Source: Bacillota bacterium
Lineage (GTDB): Bacteria; Bacillota_H; UBA994; UBA5500
NCBI GenBank assembly: GCA_012727835.1
Contig: JAAYGE010000204.1
Coordinates: forward strand, 1-15,476
Direction: 5' to 3'
Length of the DNA: 15,476 bases
Shown piece after piece: positions 6,927-14,167 of this stretch. The stretch's first letter is position 1. Each line of letters starts with the position of its first letter. A program made the position numbers and the translations under genes. Below the pieces are notes generated by a model. The model searched no databases. It had not been told where the DNA came from and worked only from the letters and a program-made list of their open reading frames with translations.

Positions 6927-7781
6927 ATGGAAAGGATTGCATTAGTCACAGACAGCACTTGTGTTTTGCCGCAGGAATTAATAGAGCAGTACAATATTCA
7001 CGTTGTTCCGCTGAACGTGATTTTCGGAGAAAAAAACTATCGCGATGGAGTGGATATCCAGGCAGAGCAGTTCTTTGCAATGCTGAAGACGGAGACCCAT
7101 CATCCTCGTACATCCCAACCATCTCCAGGGGATTTTGTGGTCGTTTATGAACAACTTAAGGATAAGTATGACCATGTTATTTCCATCCATTTGTCATCGA
7201 AACTTAGCGGTACCTATCAATCGGCTCAGATGGCCCGTGACCTGTTGCCCGATTTAAATATTACATTGATCGATAGCCAGTCAGCTTCCATCGGGCTGGG
7301 CTGGGTGGTCTTACTGGCTGCACGGGCTATTGCCGCCGGCAAGAGCCGGGAAGAGGTGGTAGCTATAGCCCAACGGGCGGCTGCTGAGCAGCATATCCTC
7401 TTGACAGTCGAATCGTTGGAATGGTTACATAAAAACGGACGCATTGGCAAGGCCAGTGCTCTGTTAGGTGGCCTGTTAAATGTGCGCCCCGTATTGTGTA
7501 GTGAAGAAGGAATTGAGGCGGCCTATGGTAAACAAAGAGGTAAGATGGAGAAGGTGTTGCAAAGTATGGTGGCCAGCATGACTGAACTGGTTGAGCCCAA
7601 GCAACCGGTGTATGTTGGCATTGTGCACGCTACCAGCCGCCCAATGGCCGAATACGTTTCCGGGTTATTGCAAGAGACTTACACAGTAAGAGAATTGATC
7701 ATTGGTTCGGTGGGCCCGGTCATCGGTGTTAACACGGGGCCTGGTACCGTAGGTTTTGTGGTCTTGCCTTGTCACGATTAA
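6927..7781 (+). CDS. DegV family fatty acid-binding protein (FakB-like)
   Basis: DegV/FakB proteins bind a fatty acid, which the partner kinase FakA phosphorylates to acyl-phosphate. About 284 aa, family length. Visible are VTDSTCVLPQ at the start, RTSQPSPGDF (Thr62 and Ser63 region), SSKLSGTYQSAQ (Ser93 region), DSQSASIGLG, NGRIGKASALLGGLLNVRPVL and the C-terminal GPVIGVNTGPGTVGF. In the last motif Asn stands where many FakB proteins have His, which may alter carboxylate binding. It starts 2 nt after plsX, whose product and substrate is acyl-phosphate, so a role in feeding exogenous or recycled fatty acids to PlsX/PlsY is a natural inference. FakA is not in the window. The SD GGGGAGG lies about 9 nt before the ATG. 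Confidence 0.88.
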   Translation: MERIALVTDSTCVLPQELIEQYNIHVVPLNVIFGEKNYRDGVDIQAEQFFAMLKTETHHPRTSQPSPGDFVVVYEQLKDKYDHVISIHLSSKLSGTYQSAQMARDLLPDLNITLIDSQSASIGLGWVVLLAARAIAAGKSREEVVAIAQRAAAEQHILLTVESLEWLHKNGRIGKASALLGGLLNVRPVLCSEEGIEAAYGKQRGKMEKVLQSMVASMTELVEPKQPVYVGIVHATSRPMAEYVSGLLQETYTVRELIIGSVGPVIGVNTGPGTVGFVVLPCHD

Positions 7782-7800
7782 GTAAGGAGGAGTGATTTCA

Positions 7801-8040
7801 ATGTCCGACAAACTATTCTTGCAGGTTCGTAAGATGATTGCCGAACATCTGAACCAGGTGGAGGAGCAAATAACGATGGATTCATCTTTTACAGATGATT
7901 TGGGCGCCGATTCTTTGGATTTAATTGAGATGATAATGGGAATGGAAGAGATGTTTGACATTGAGATTTCCGAATCGGAGGCTGAAAGTATTAAGACCGT
8001 TGGTGATGCGGTACGCTTCATTCAGCAGCATCTCGAGTAG
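7801..8040 (+). CDS. acpP: acyl carrier protein
   Basis: Carries growing acyl chains as thioesters on 4'-phosphopantetheine. 79 aa and acidic. The motif DDLGADSLDLIEM holds the modified Ser at about residue 38. The in-frame GTG 7792 is only 1 nt from the SD AAGGAGG (7784-7790), while ATG 7801 is 10 nt away and gives the usual short N-terminus, so it is preferred. It lies 19 nt after degV. CoaD, upstream in the window, makes the CoA from which its prosthetic group comes. Confidence 0.96.
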   Translation: MSDKLFLQVRKMIAEHLNQVEEQITMDSSFTDDLGADSLDLIEMIMGMEEMFDIEISESEAESIKTVGDAVRFIQQHLE

Positions 8041-8060
8041 AATTTGGGAGTGTGTTTCTA

Positions 8061-8759
8061 TTGCCACGTAATCACCAACAGTTGGAAGCTTTGCTTGAGA
8101 AATTAGGCATATCAGATATTGATCGGGAGCTGGTCTGGCAGGCGCTTACCCATTCTTCCTACGCTAATGAAGAATGTATTCCCCATAACGAACGGCTCGA
8201 ATTTTTGGGGGATGCGGTACTAGAGCTACTGACGAGCCAATATTTATATGAAAACTATCCCGAGTTTTCTGAGGGTGAGTTAACCCGCCTGCGTGCCAAC
8301 TTGGTTTGCGAGCCGACTTTAGCGGAAATAGCTACTACCTTGGGTTTAGGGGAACTGCTTCTTTTAGGAAAAAGCCAGCTGGCAACCGGCGGTAAGCACC
8401 GACCTTCTCTGTTGGCCGATGCGGTAGAAGCTCTGCTGGGAGCCATCTATTTATGGGGTGGTTTATCGGCGACAAGGAAAGTTTGGCGGCGCCTGTGCGA
8501 ACAGCCTATTTTGTTGATGCAACGGGGTGAGTTGTGGCAAGATTATAAGACCCGATTACAGGAGTTAGTTCAAAAAGAACGGCCGGGGGATGCGCTGGTG
8601 TACCAGGTGGTATCCGAAACGGGTCCTGATCACGATAAGGTTTTCTATGTTGCCTTAAGCTGGGCTGGACGTGTTATTGGCAGGGGCAGTGGCAGGAGCA
8701 AGAAAGAGGCGGAGCAAAAGGCTGCCAGAGAGGCCTTAAAGATTTTTACTAAGAAATAA
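8061..8759 (+). CDS. rnc: ribonuclease III
   Basis: Double-strand-specific endonuclease that processes rRNA precursors and structured RNAs. About 232 aa. The catalytic signature HNERLEFLGDAVLEL lies near residues 40-55 and the second acidic cluster LLADAVEALLGAIY near residue 115. A C-terminal dsRNA-binding domain runs from about residue 155 (DYKTRLQELVQKE to the end, with GRSKKEAEQKAAREAL). Start choice is uncertain: TTG 8061 has GGGAG 10 nt upstream, whereas GTG 8052 would be 1 nt from it. It follows acpP closely, a common order in Firmicutes, although the fabF often found between them is missing. It ends in TAA with no terminator visible. Confidence 0.93.
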   Translation: MPRNHQQLEALLEKLGISDIDRELVWQALTHSSYANEECIPHNERLEFLGDAVLELLTSQYLYENYPEFSEGELTRLRANLVCEPTLAEIATTLGLGELLLLGKSQLATGGKHRPSLLADAVEALLGAIYLWGGLSATRKVWRRLCEQPILLMQRGELWQDYKTRLQELVQKERPGDALVYQVVSETGPDHDKVFYVALSWAGRVIGRGSGRSKKEAEQKAAREALKIFTKK

Positions 8760-8778
8760 TGGTTTTAACCTCAGTCAC

Positions 8779-8851
8779 TTTCAGTTAAACGACGCATATA
8801 CCTAATAATAAAGCCAGAACTGTAGGCTGGACTACGTCGCAAAAACTGAAA
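8779..8851 (+). promoter_or_regulatory. nested hairpin leader of spoVS
   Basis: TTTCAGTT (8779-8786) pairs with AACTGAAA (8844-8851). Inside it CGACG (8790-8794) pairs with CGTCG (8835-8839). Inside that CCAG (8814-8817) pairs with CTGG (8827-8830). The outer arm ends exactly where the SD AAGGAGAGG (8851-8859) begins. There is no T-tract. It fills most of the 109-bp rnc-spoVS gap. The structure is read from sequence complementarity; a regulatory role is inference. I could not identify a clear sigma-H or sigma-A promoter here. Confidence 0.45.
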
Positions 8852-8868
8852 AGGAGAGGTTGAAACAA

Positions 8869-9129
8869 ATGGAAGTGTTAAAAGTCTCTGCTTTATCCCA
8901 ACCGAAATCTGTTGCCGGGGCATTAGCTGCTGTGTTGCGAGAACGGGGCATAGCCGAAATTCAAGCAGTTGGTGCTGGAGCCGTTAATCAGGCGGTAAAA
9001 GCCATCGCCATTTGCCGAGGTTATGTTGCTCCTAATGGGATTAATCTCATTACCATTCCTGCCTTTGCCGATATCAACATCGATGGGGAAGAGAGAACAG
9101 CAATCAAGTTCATTGTTGCTCCTCGCTAA
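8869..9129 (+). CDS. spoVS: stage V sporulation protein S
   Basis: Small Alba-like-fold protein that affects progression through sporulation in Bacillus and is also found in some non-sporulating bacteria. 86 aa, the same length as the Bacillus protein. The sequence MEVLKVSALSQPKSVAGALA, AEIQAVGAGAVNQAVKA and INIDGEERTAIKFIVAPR is very close to the family pattern throughout. An in-frame TTG at 8860 is contiguous with the SD AAGGAGAGG (8851-8859), so ATG 8869 at 9 nt is the start. It is followed by its own terminator and preceded by a structured leader, so it appears to be an independently controlled gene. Confidence 0.95.
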   Translation: MEVLKVSALSQPKSVAGALAAVLRERGIAEIQAVGAGAVNQAVKAIAICRGYVAPNGINLITIPAFADINIDGEERTAIKFIVAPR

Positions 9130-9137
9130 ATCCAACG

Positions 9138-9171
9138 AAGCCTGCCGTAGCGCAGGCTTTTGTTGTTTTTT
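9138..9171 (+). terminator. Rho-independent terminator after spoVS
   Basis: AAGCCTGC (9138-9145) and GCAGGCTT (9152-9159) form a perfect 8-bp stem with a 6-nt loop, followed by a T-rich tail broken by two G. It separates spoVS from smc, so smc needs a promoter in 9172-9230. Only a weak TAATAA (9203-9208) is visible there. Confidence 0.92.
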
Positions 9172-9242
9172 GGAGACAAGGTTTTTCGCTCCCGATAGCC
9201 AATAATAAACTTGTAACACTTTTACTGGAGAGGAGGGCTGGC

Positions 9243-12200
9243 ATGCATATTAAGCGCTTGGAACTGCGCGGTTTTAAGTCTTTCGCCGATAAGACTGAAC
9301 TGCATCTGGCTGAAGGCATGACGGCAGTAGTCGGCCCTAACGGTAGTGGAAAAAGCAATTTAGCGGACGCTATTAAGTGGGTTTTAGGAGAGCAGAGTGC
9401 CAAGGCCCTGCGGGGCTCGCGCATGGATGAACTAATATTTTCTGGAACTAAAAACAGACGGGGGCTAGGCTTAGCCGAAGTGACCCTGGTGTTTGATAAT
9501 ACCAGCGGTCGCTTTCCTTTGGCTTTTAATGAGGTGGCTGTCACCCGGCGCGTATACAAGTCGGGTGAAAGTGAATATTTTCTAAATCAGAGTAAATGCC
9601 GCCTGAGGGATATCCAAAACCTCTTCCTAGACACGGGGAGCGGTCAAGATGCCTATTCTTTTATCGGCCAAGGTCGTATCGATGAATTGCTGTCGGCGCG
9701 CCCGGAGGATAGACGGGCCATTTTCGAGGAAGTAGCCGGTATAGCTAAGTATAAGGCTCGTAAACGGGAAACTGAGAACAAACTGCAGGATGCGGAAGCA
9801 GCTCTGACCCGTATCCACGATTTGCTGGCCGAATTGGAGACGGAGAAGGAACCGCTAGAAATAGAGGCCCAGCGAGCCCAGGAGTATCTGCGACTGGAAG
9901 CCGAGTTAAGAAACGTGGAGCGGGACTTATTGCTTTATGAACTAAACATGGCTACCCGGCGATGGGAAAGGGATCAAAAACAACAGGCCCAGTTACAGGA
10001 TCAGAGCCAAGAAAAACAGGCAGCGTTACTGCGCGCTGAAACCGAGGAGGAAGAACTGCGCTTACAGTTGGCCACCAAGCAGCAGGAACTGGAGGTTAGC
10101 AACCAAGAGCTGTTGGCGGCAGTCAGAGAACAGGAACAGTTGGCTAGCGAAGCGAAGGTGTTGGCCAGGCGCCAGGAAGACCGAGAAGCCCAAAGACGGT
10201 TGTTGCAAGCACGTAAACACGAACTCCAGCAGAGCGAGCAGGCCCTAGTGGAGCTGGAACAGGCGGCTATGGAAGCTCTAGAAACTATCCGCCAGCAAAG
10301 GGTGGCCGCTGAATCCCACTTAGCCCTCTATCGGGAGCAGCTGGGCCAACTGACCCACTATCGCTATGAGGAGGAGCTGCAAAAAGCCGAGGCCGAGCTA
10401 CACCAGCAAAACACTGCCTATAACGAGGCCATGATGAACCTGAAGCTCTGGCAAGAGCGGGTAGAGCGACTGCAGGGTGAATTGGAGGCGGAGAAAAAAA
10501 GAAACCATGAGTTAACGGCCCATTATCGGCAGCTACAGGAAAAGGCCCGTACCATTGCTTGGGAACGGGGGGCGGCGGAAGATAAGGTTCAGCGGCTGAT
10601 GTTCAAAGCCGACGGGCTCAAGGCGGAAAGGGAGCGGATGGCACAACAATTGGCCGCCGTCGAAGAACAGCAACGGCAAGTAGCGCAAGAGTTGGCCGTC
10701 ATCCGTAGCCGCTTCGGTCTACTGCGGGAAGTTGCCGATGGACTGGAAGGCTATCAGCGGGGAGTACGCGGTTTGTTGCAAGCTAAACGGCGGGGAGAGC
10801 CCTCTTTGCAGGGTATTGTTGGTGTGGTGGGCGATCTCTTGCAGGTGGAACCCCGCTATAGGGATGCCATAGAAGCCGCTTTAGGAGGCAGTATACAGTT
10901 TCTGATTGCTGCCACGGAAAAGGATGCTCAACAAGGAATCGAGTGGTTGAAGAGCACCCAGATGGGGCGAGCCACCTTTTTGCCGTTGGATGTGGTCAAG
11001 CCCCGCCAGCCTCGGCCCGTTGAGGTGGAAGCTGCGGCGCAAGCAGGGGCTATCGGTTTTGCCAATGAGGTGGTGCAGTTTAGCCCGGCCATTGCTAATG
11101 CCATTGGCTATTTATTAGGTCACATTCTGCTGGTGGAAACTTTACCCCAGGCCATCGCTATAGCCCGTCGCACCAACCACCGAGTCCGCATAGTCACCCT
11201 GGAGGGGGACGTACTCATGCCCGGCGGATCTATGAGTGGCGGTAGCCGCCAGCGGCAAGGTAGTAGCCTATTAGGTAGGGCTCAAGAATTGGCCCAGTTA
11301 GCCGCATCCCAAAAGGCCTTGGAGCAGCAGTTAGCCCAGCTTAAGCAAGAAGTTGAACAGAGCCGACGGCAGTTGACTGAGTTGCAAAAGGCTAGGGAAG
11401 ATGAGGAAAAGGGGTTAGCCCAACAACAGGAGCGGTTGCAGCAGCTGGTGGCTCAGGAAGCCGGATTGGTCCAAGCTTTGGGCGAACAGGAACGGCAACT
11501 AGCCGCAAATCTAGAGCGGGTGCAAACCATGGAGTCCCGGCTGGCCGAGGCGACAGCGGACCAGGCCCAAGCGGAAGCCCAGCTGGCTCAAGCTCGACAA
11601 GCGGTAGAAAAGCAGGAGCAGGTATTAAACGAGCTGCGGGGTAGAGCCAGTGGTCAGGGGCAAGAGCGGCAAGCCTTAGAAGCAAAACTGCATCAGCCCG
11701 AGTTAAGCTTAACCGGATTGCGTGAACAGGAGGCTAGTCGAGAGCGGGAGCTGGAGACAGCGCGGCAGCGACTACAGGAGGTGCGTACCTCCCTACACCA
11801 CATTAGGGCTGAAGAGCAGCAATTGGTTGGCCAACTCACCGTTGGGCAGGAGGAGCTAGCCGCGTTGGAGCGGAAGCAAGAAGCCCAAGCTCGGGTGGTG
11901 GCCACCTGCCAGGAACGATTGCACCAGCTTAAGGGTAAGATAGAGACAATCAACCAGCATTTACAGAATAATAGGGAACTGGTTAAGAGGGCGCGCACCC
12001 AGTTGGAGGAAACAAATCAGCAACTCTACAACGTGGAATTGCGTCTCTCACGCATCGAAGCCGACATGGAGAGTATGAATAGGCGTCTAGAACGGGACTA
12101 TGGGATAACCGATCGGACAGGCCTGCATTCTACTTTACAGAGCCGGGCGCAGGGGGAGGAAAAGCGCAGTGAGCTGCAAGAGGAGTTGTTGCAGTTAGGA

Positions 12201-12800
12201 CCAGTACGGGTGAGCGCGGTGCAGGAGTTGGAGAGGTTAACTGAACGCATTGCCTTTTTGCGCACTCAGGAGAAGGATGTGCTAGCTTCCCGCGAGTCAT
12301 TGCAGCAAATAATCCAAGAGGTAGACCAGATTATGGCTAATCGGTTTGCCGAAAGCTTTGCCCAGGTACGGCGGGCCTTCCTGCGCCTTTTCCAAGAACT
12401 GTTCGGTGGTGGGGAAGCCGAATTGCGGCTGACTAATCCCGACGATCCATTGGAGTCGGGTATAGAGATTATGGCCCAACCGCCAGGCAAGAACTTGCAA
12501 AACATCGATCTTCTTTCCGGTGGCGAAAAGGCTTTAACGGCCATCGCCTTGCTTTGTGCAACGCTGGAGGTCAAGCCTACGCCCTTCTGCTTGTTAGATG
12601 AAATCGATGCCTCCTTGGACGATGTCAATACTCGCCGCTTTATGCGCGTTATTTCTCGCCTGGCTAAGGAAACCCAATTTATTTTAATTACCCACTCGAA
12701 AGAAACCATGATGGCCGTCGATACGCTTTACGGGGTGACTATGCCCGAGCAGGGGGTCTCCCAGTTGATTTCAGTTGAATTGAGTAACGAAGAGAATTAG
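9243..12800 (+). CDS. smc: chromosome segregation protein SMC
   Basis: ATPase of the bacterial condensin (with ScpA and ScpB) that compacts and segregates the chromosome. 1185 aa, full length. The N-terminal head has FKSFADKT and Walker A GPNGSGKSN at residues 31-39, plus the family stretch GQGRIDELLSARPEDRRAIFEE. Two long Gln/Glu/Leu-rich coiled coils (about 165-495 and 680-1020) flank a hinge at about 500-670 (YQRGVRGLLQAKRRGE to GGSMSGGS). The C-terminal head has the signature LLSGGEKALTAIALL near residue 1090 and Walker B PFCLLDEIDASLDD near 1115. The SD is GAGAGGAGGG before the ATG at 9243. ftsY starts 14 nt after the TAG, as is usual in Firmicutes. Confidence 0.98.
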   Translation: MHIKRLELRGFKSFADKTELHLAEGMTAVVGPNGSGKSNLADAIKWVLGEQSAKALRGSRMDELIFSGTKNRRGLGLAEVTLVFDNTSGRFPLAFNEVAVTRRVYKSGESEYFLNQSKCRLRDIQNLFLDTGSGQDAYSFIGQGRIDELLSARPEDRRAIFEEVAGIAKYKARKRETENKLQDAEAALTRIHDLLAELETEKEPLEIEAQRAQEYLRLEAELRNVERDLLLYELNMATRRWERDQKQQAQLQDQSQEKQAALLRAETEEEELRLQLATKQQELEVSNQELLAAVREQEQLASEAKVLARRQEDREAQRRLLQARKHELQQSEQALVELEQAAMEALETIRQQRVAAESHLALYREQLGQLTHYRYEEELQKAEAELHQQNTAYNEAMMNLKLWQERVERLQGELEAEKKRNHELTAHYRQLQEKARTIAWERGAAEDKVQRLMFKADGLKAERERMAQQLAAVEEQQRQVAQELAVIRSRFGLLREVADGLEGYQRGVRGLLQAKRRGEPSLQGIVGVVGDLLQVEPRYRDAIEAALGGSIQFLIAATEKDAQQGIEWLKSTQMGRATFLPLDVVKPRQPRPVEVEAAAQAGAIGFANEVVQFSPAIANAIGYLLGHILLVETLPQAIAIARRTNHRVRIVTLEGDVLMPGGSMSGGSRQRQGSSLLGRAQELAQLAASQKALEQQLAQLKQEVEQSRRQLTELQKAREDEEKGLAQQQERLQQLVAQEAGLVQALGEQERQLAANLERVQTMESRLAEATADQAQAEAQLAQARQAVEKQEQVLNELRGRASGQGQERQALEAKLHQPELSLTGLREQEASRERELETARQRLQEVRTSLHHIRAEEQQLVGQLTVGQEELAALERKQEAQARVVATCQERLHQLKGKIETINQHLQNNRELVKRARTQLEETNQQLYNVELRLSRIEADMESMNRRLERDYGITDRTGLHSTLQSRAQGEEKRSELQEELLQLGPVRVSAVQELERLTERIAFLRTQEKDVLASRESLQQIIQEVDQIMANRFAESFAQVRRAFLRLFQELFGGGEAELRLTNPDDPLESGIEIMAQPPGKNLQNIDLLSGGEKALTAIALLCATLEVKPTPFCLLDEIDASLDDVNTRRFMRVISRLAKETQFILITHSKETMMAVDTLYGVTMPEQGVSQLISVELSNEEN

Positions 12801-12814
12801 CGAGGGAGTGTGGG

Positions 12815-13735
12815 TTGGATTTGAGCTTCTTTGATAGGTTAAAGCAAGGTCTAAGAAAGACGCGTCAAGGATTTATCGGTAAGATTGAACAATTAATTAC
12901 CGGCCGTAAGATCGATGAGGAATTATTTGAAGAGTTGGAAGAACTTTTGATTACCAGTGATGTGGGGGTACGTACCACTTTAGATTTGGTGGAGGAATTG
13001 CGGGAAGAGGCTGAGGAGAAAAGGTTAACGGAAGGCGAGGAATTGCGCGGCTTGCTCAAGGAAAAATTGCGTCACCTGCTGGGAGAGCCGGAGGCACTCA
13101 ATATTGAGGCGGGGCGCTTAAATGTGATTCTCGTGGTTGGGGTCAATGGGGTGGGCAAAACCACCACCATTGCCAAACTAGCCAACCGCTTTAAGGAGGA
13201 AGGGCGGAAGGTGATTTTGGCGGCAGGAGATACTTTTAGAGCCGCCGCCGCTGAGCAATTGGAGATCTGGGGCAATCGGATAGGGGTGCCCGTTATCCGT
13301 CACCATGAGGGAGCTGATCCGGCAGCCGTTGTTTTTGACGCCTTACAGTCGGCCAGGGCCCGTAGAATGGACGTCTTGATCGTAGACACGGCCGGGCGTT
13401 TGCATACTAAGAGCAATTTGATGAAGGAGTTAGAGAAGATTGGACGCGTTGTAGGACGCGAGTGCCCGGGGGCTCCCCATGAGGTCTTGCTAGTCATCGA
13501 CGCCACCACCGGTCAAAATGGGGTAGTGCAAGCGGAGCAATTTGGGCAGAGTGTTCCCCTAACCGGCCTGGTGTTGACTAAAATGGATGGCACCGCTAAG
13601 GGTGGTATTATCTTTGCTATTGCTAGTCAACAAAAATTACCCGTGAAGCTGATCGGCGTGGGTGAACAACTGGATGATCTGCGCGACTTTGAACCCGATG
13701 AATTTGTGGCCGCCTTGTTCGCCGAGGAAGATTAA
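12815..13735 (+). CDS. ftsY: signal recognition particle receptor FtsY
   Basis: Membrane-associated GTPase that docks the Ffh-ribosome complex at the translocon. 306 aa: the short form, with the N and G domains but without the long acidic A domain of enterobacteria. G1 is [10 protein letters not shown] at about residue 109; [27 protein letters not shown] and [11 protein letters not shown] (near 253) follow. The start is TTG 12815, with GAGGGAG 6 nt upstream; it gives [13 protein letters not shown], like the family's amphipathic N-terminal helix. It ends in tandem stops, TAA then TAG. It is co-directional with smc and with the ffh unit, which encodes its partner GTPase. Confidence 0.96.
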   Translation: MDLSFFDRLKQGLRKTRQGFIGKIEQLITGRKIDEELFEELEELLITSDVGVRTTLDLVEELREEAEEKRLTEGEELRGLLKEKLRHLLGEPEALNIEAGRLNVILVVGVNGVGKTTTIAKLANRFKEEGRKVILAAGDTFRAAAAEQLEIWGNRIGVPVIRHHEGADPAAVVFDALQSARARRMDVLIVDTAGRLHTKSNLMKELEKIGRVVGRECPGAPHEVLLVIDATTGQNGVVQAEQFGQSVPLTGLVLTKMDGTAKGGIIFAIASQQKLPVKLIGVGEQLDDLRDFEPDEFVAALFAEED

Positions 13736-13758
13736 TAGACGGGTGACAAGGGTTTTAG

Positions 13759-13795
13759 CTTGACAGCAAACGGTGCGGCTGGTATCATTGTCAAG
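13759..13795 (+). promoter_or_regulatory. sigma-A promoter of ylxM-ffh flanked by an inverted repeat
   Basis: TTGACA (13760-13765), 17 nt, TATCAT (13783-13788): one mismatch to consensus, with a predicted start at about 13795. CTTGACA (13759-13765) and TGTCAAG (13789-13795) are perfect 7-bp inverted copies enclosing the promoter from the -35 to the start point. This could be an operator or coincidence. Confidence 0.7.
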
Positions 13796-13821
13796 GTGCA
13801 CAACTTAACAGGGTGGTATTT

Positions 13822-14154
13822 ATGGAACGCTTTGTGCGGGTTTACCAGCTTTATGATATCTACGGCCAGTTTCTTACCCCCAAACAACGGCAGGCCGTGG
13901 AGTTATATTATGGCCATGACCTGTCTTTAGCCGAAATCGCTGAGGAAATGGGTACTAGCCGCCAGGCTGTTCACGATTTATTGCGTCGTTCCGAGCAGGC
14001 TTTGCAAGATTATGAAGAAAAACTGGGTTTGGCCCGGCGTTACGAAGAACAACAGCGACATTTTGCCGAGCTAGAGAGCTTGCTCCGACAATTGGAAGAT
14101 ACCGATTCCCGCTGGCAGCGGGTGTTTGAGCTGCTGGCAGTGATGCGTAGATAG
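13822..14154 (+). CDS. ylxM: YlxM family SRP-associated helix-turn-helix protein
   Basis: UPF0122/YlxM proteins are encoded immediately before ffh in Gram-positives and act with the signal recognition particle; a streptococcal homologue influences SRP activity. 110 aa, the usual length. The N-terminal half resembles sigma-70 region 4: LTPKQRQAVELYYGHDLSLAEIAEEMG, then the recognition helix TSRQAVHDLLRRSEQAL. The C-terminal half is a charged helix. GTG 13813 is in frame but lacks an SD; ATG 13822 has GGGTGG 5 nt upstream. ffh starts 13 nt after the stop, and the ffh SD overlaps the ylxM stop codon, which suggests translational coupling. Confidence 0.93.
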   Translation: MERFVRVYQLYDIYGQFLTPKQRQAVELYYGHDLSLAEIAEEMGTSRQAVHDLLRRSEQALQDYEEKLGLARRYEEQQRHFAELESLLRQLEDTDSRWQRVFELLAVMRR

Positions 14155-14167
14155 GAGGGAGAACAGC

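Noticed and set aside
9110..9559. 149-codon minus-strand ORF over the spoVS-smc junction
   Set aside because: It runs through the spoVS terminator and antisense to the Smc head domain; composition is shadow-like.
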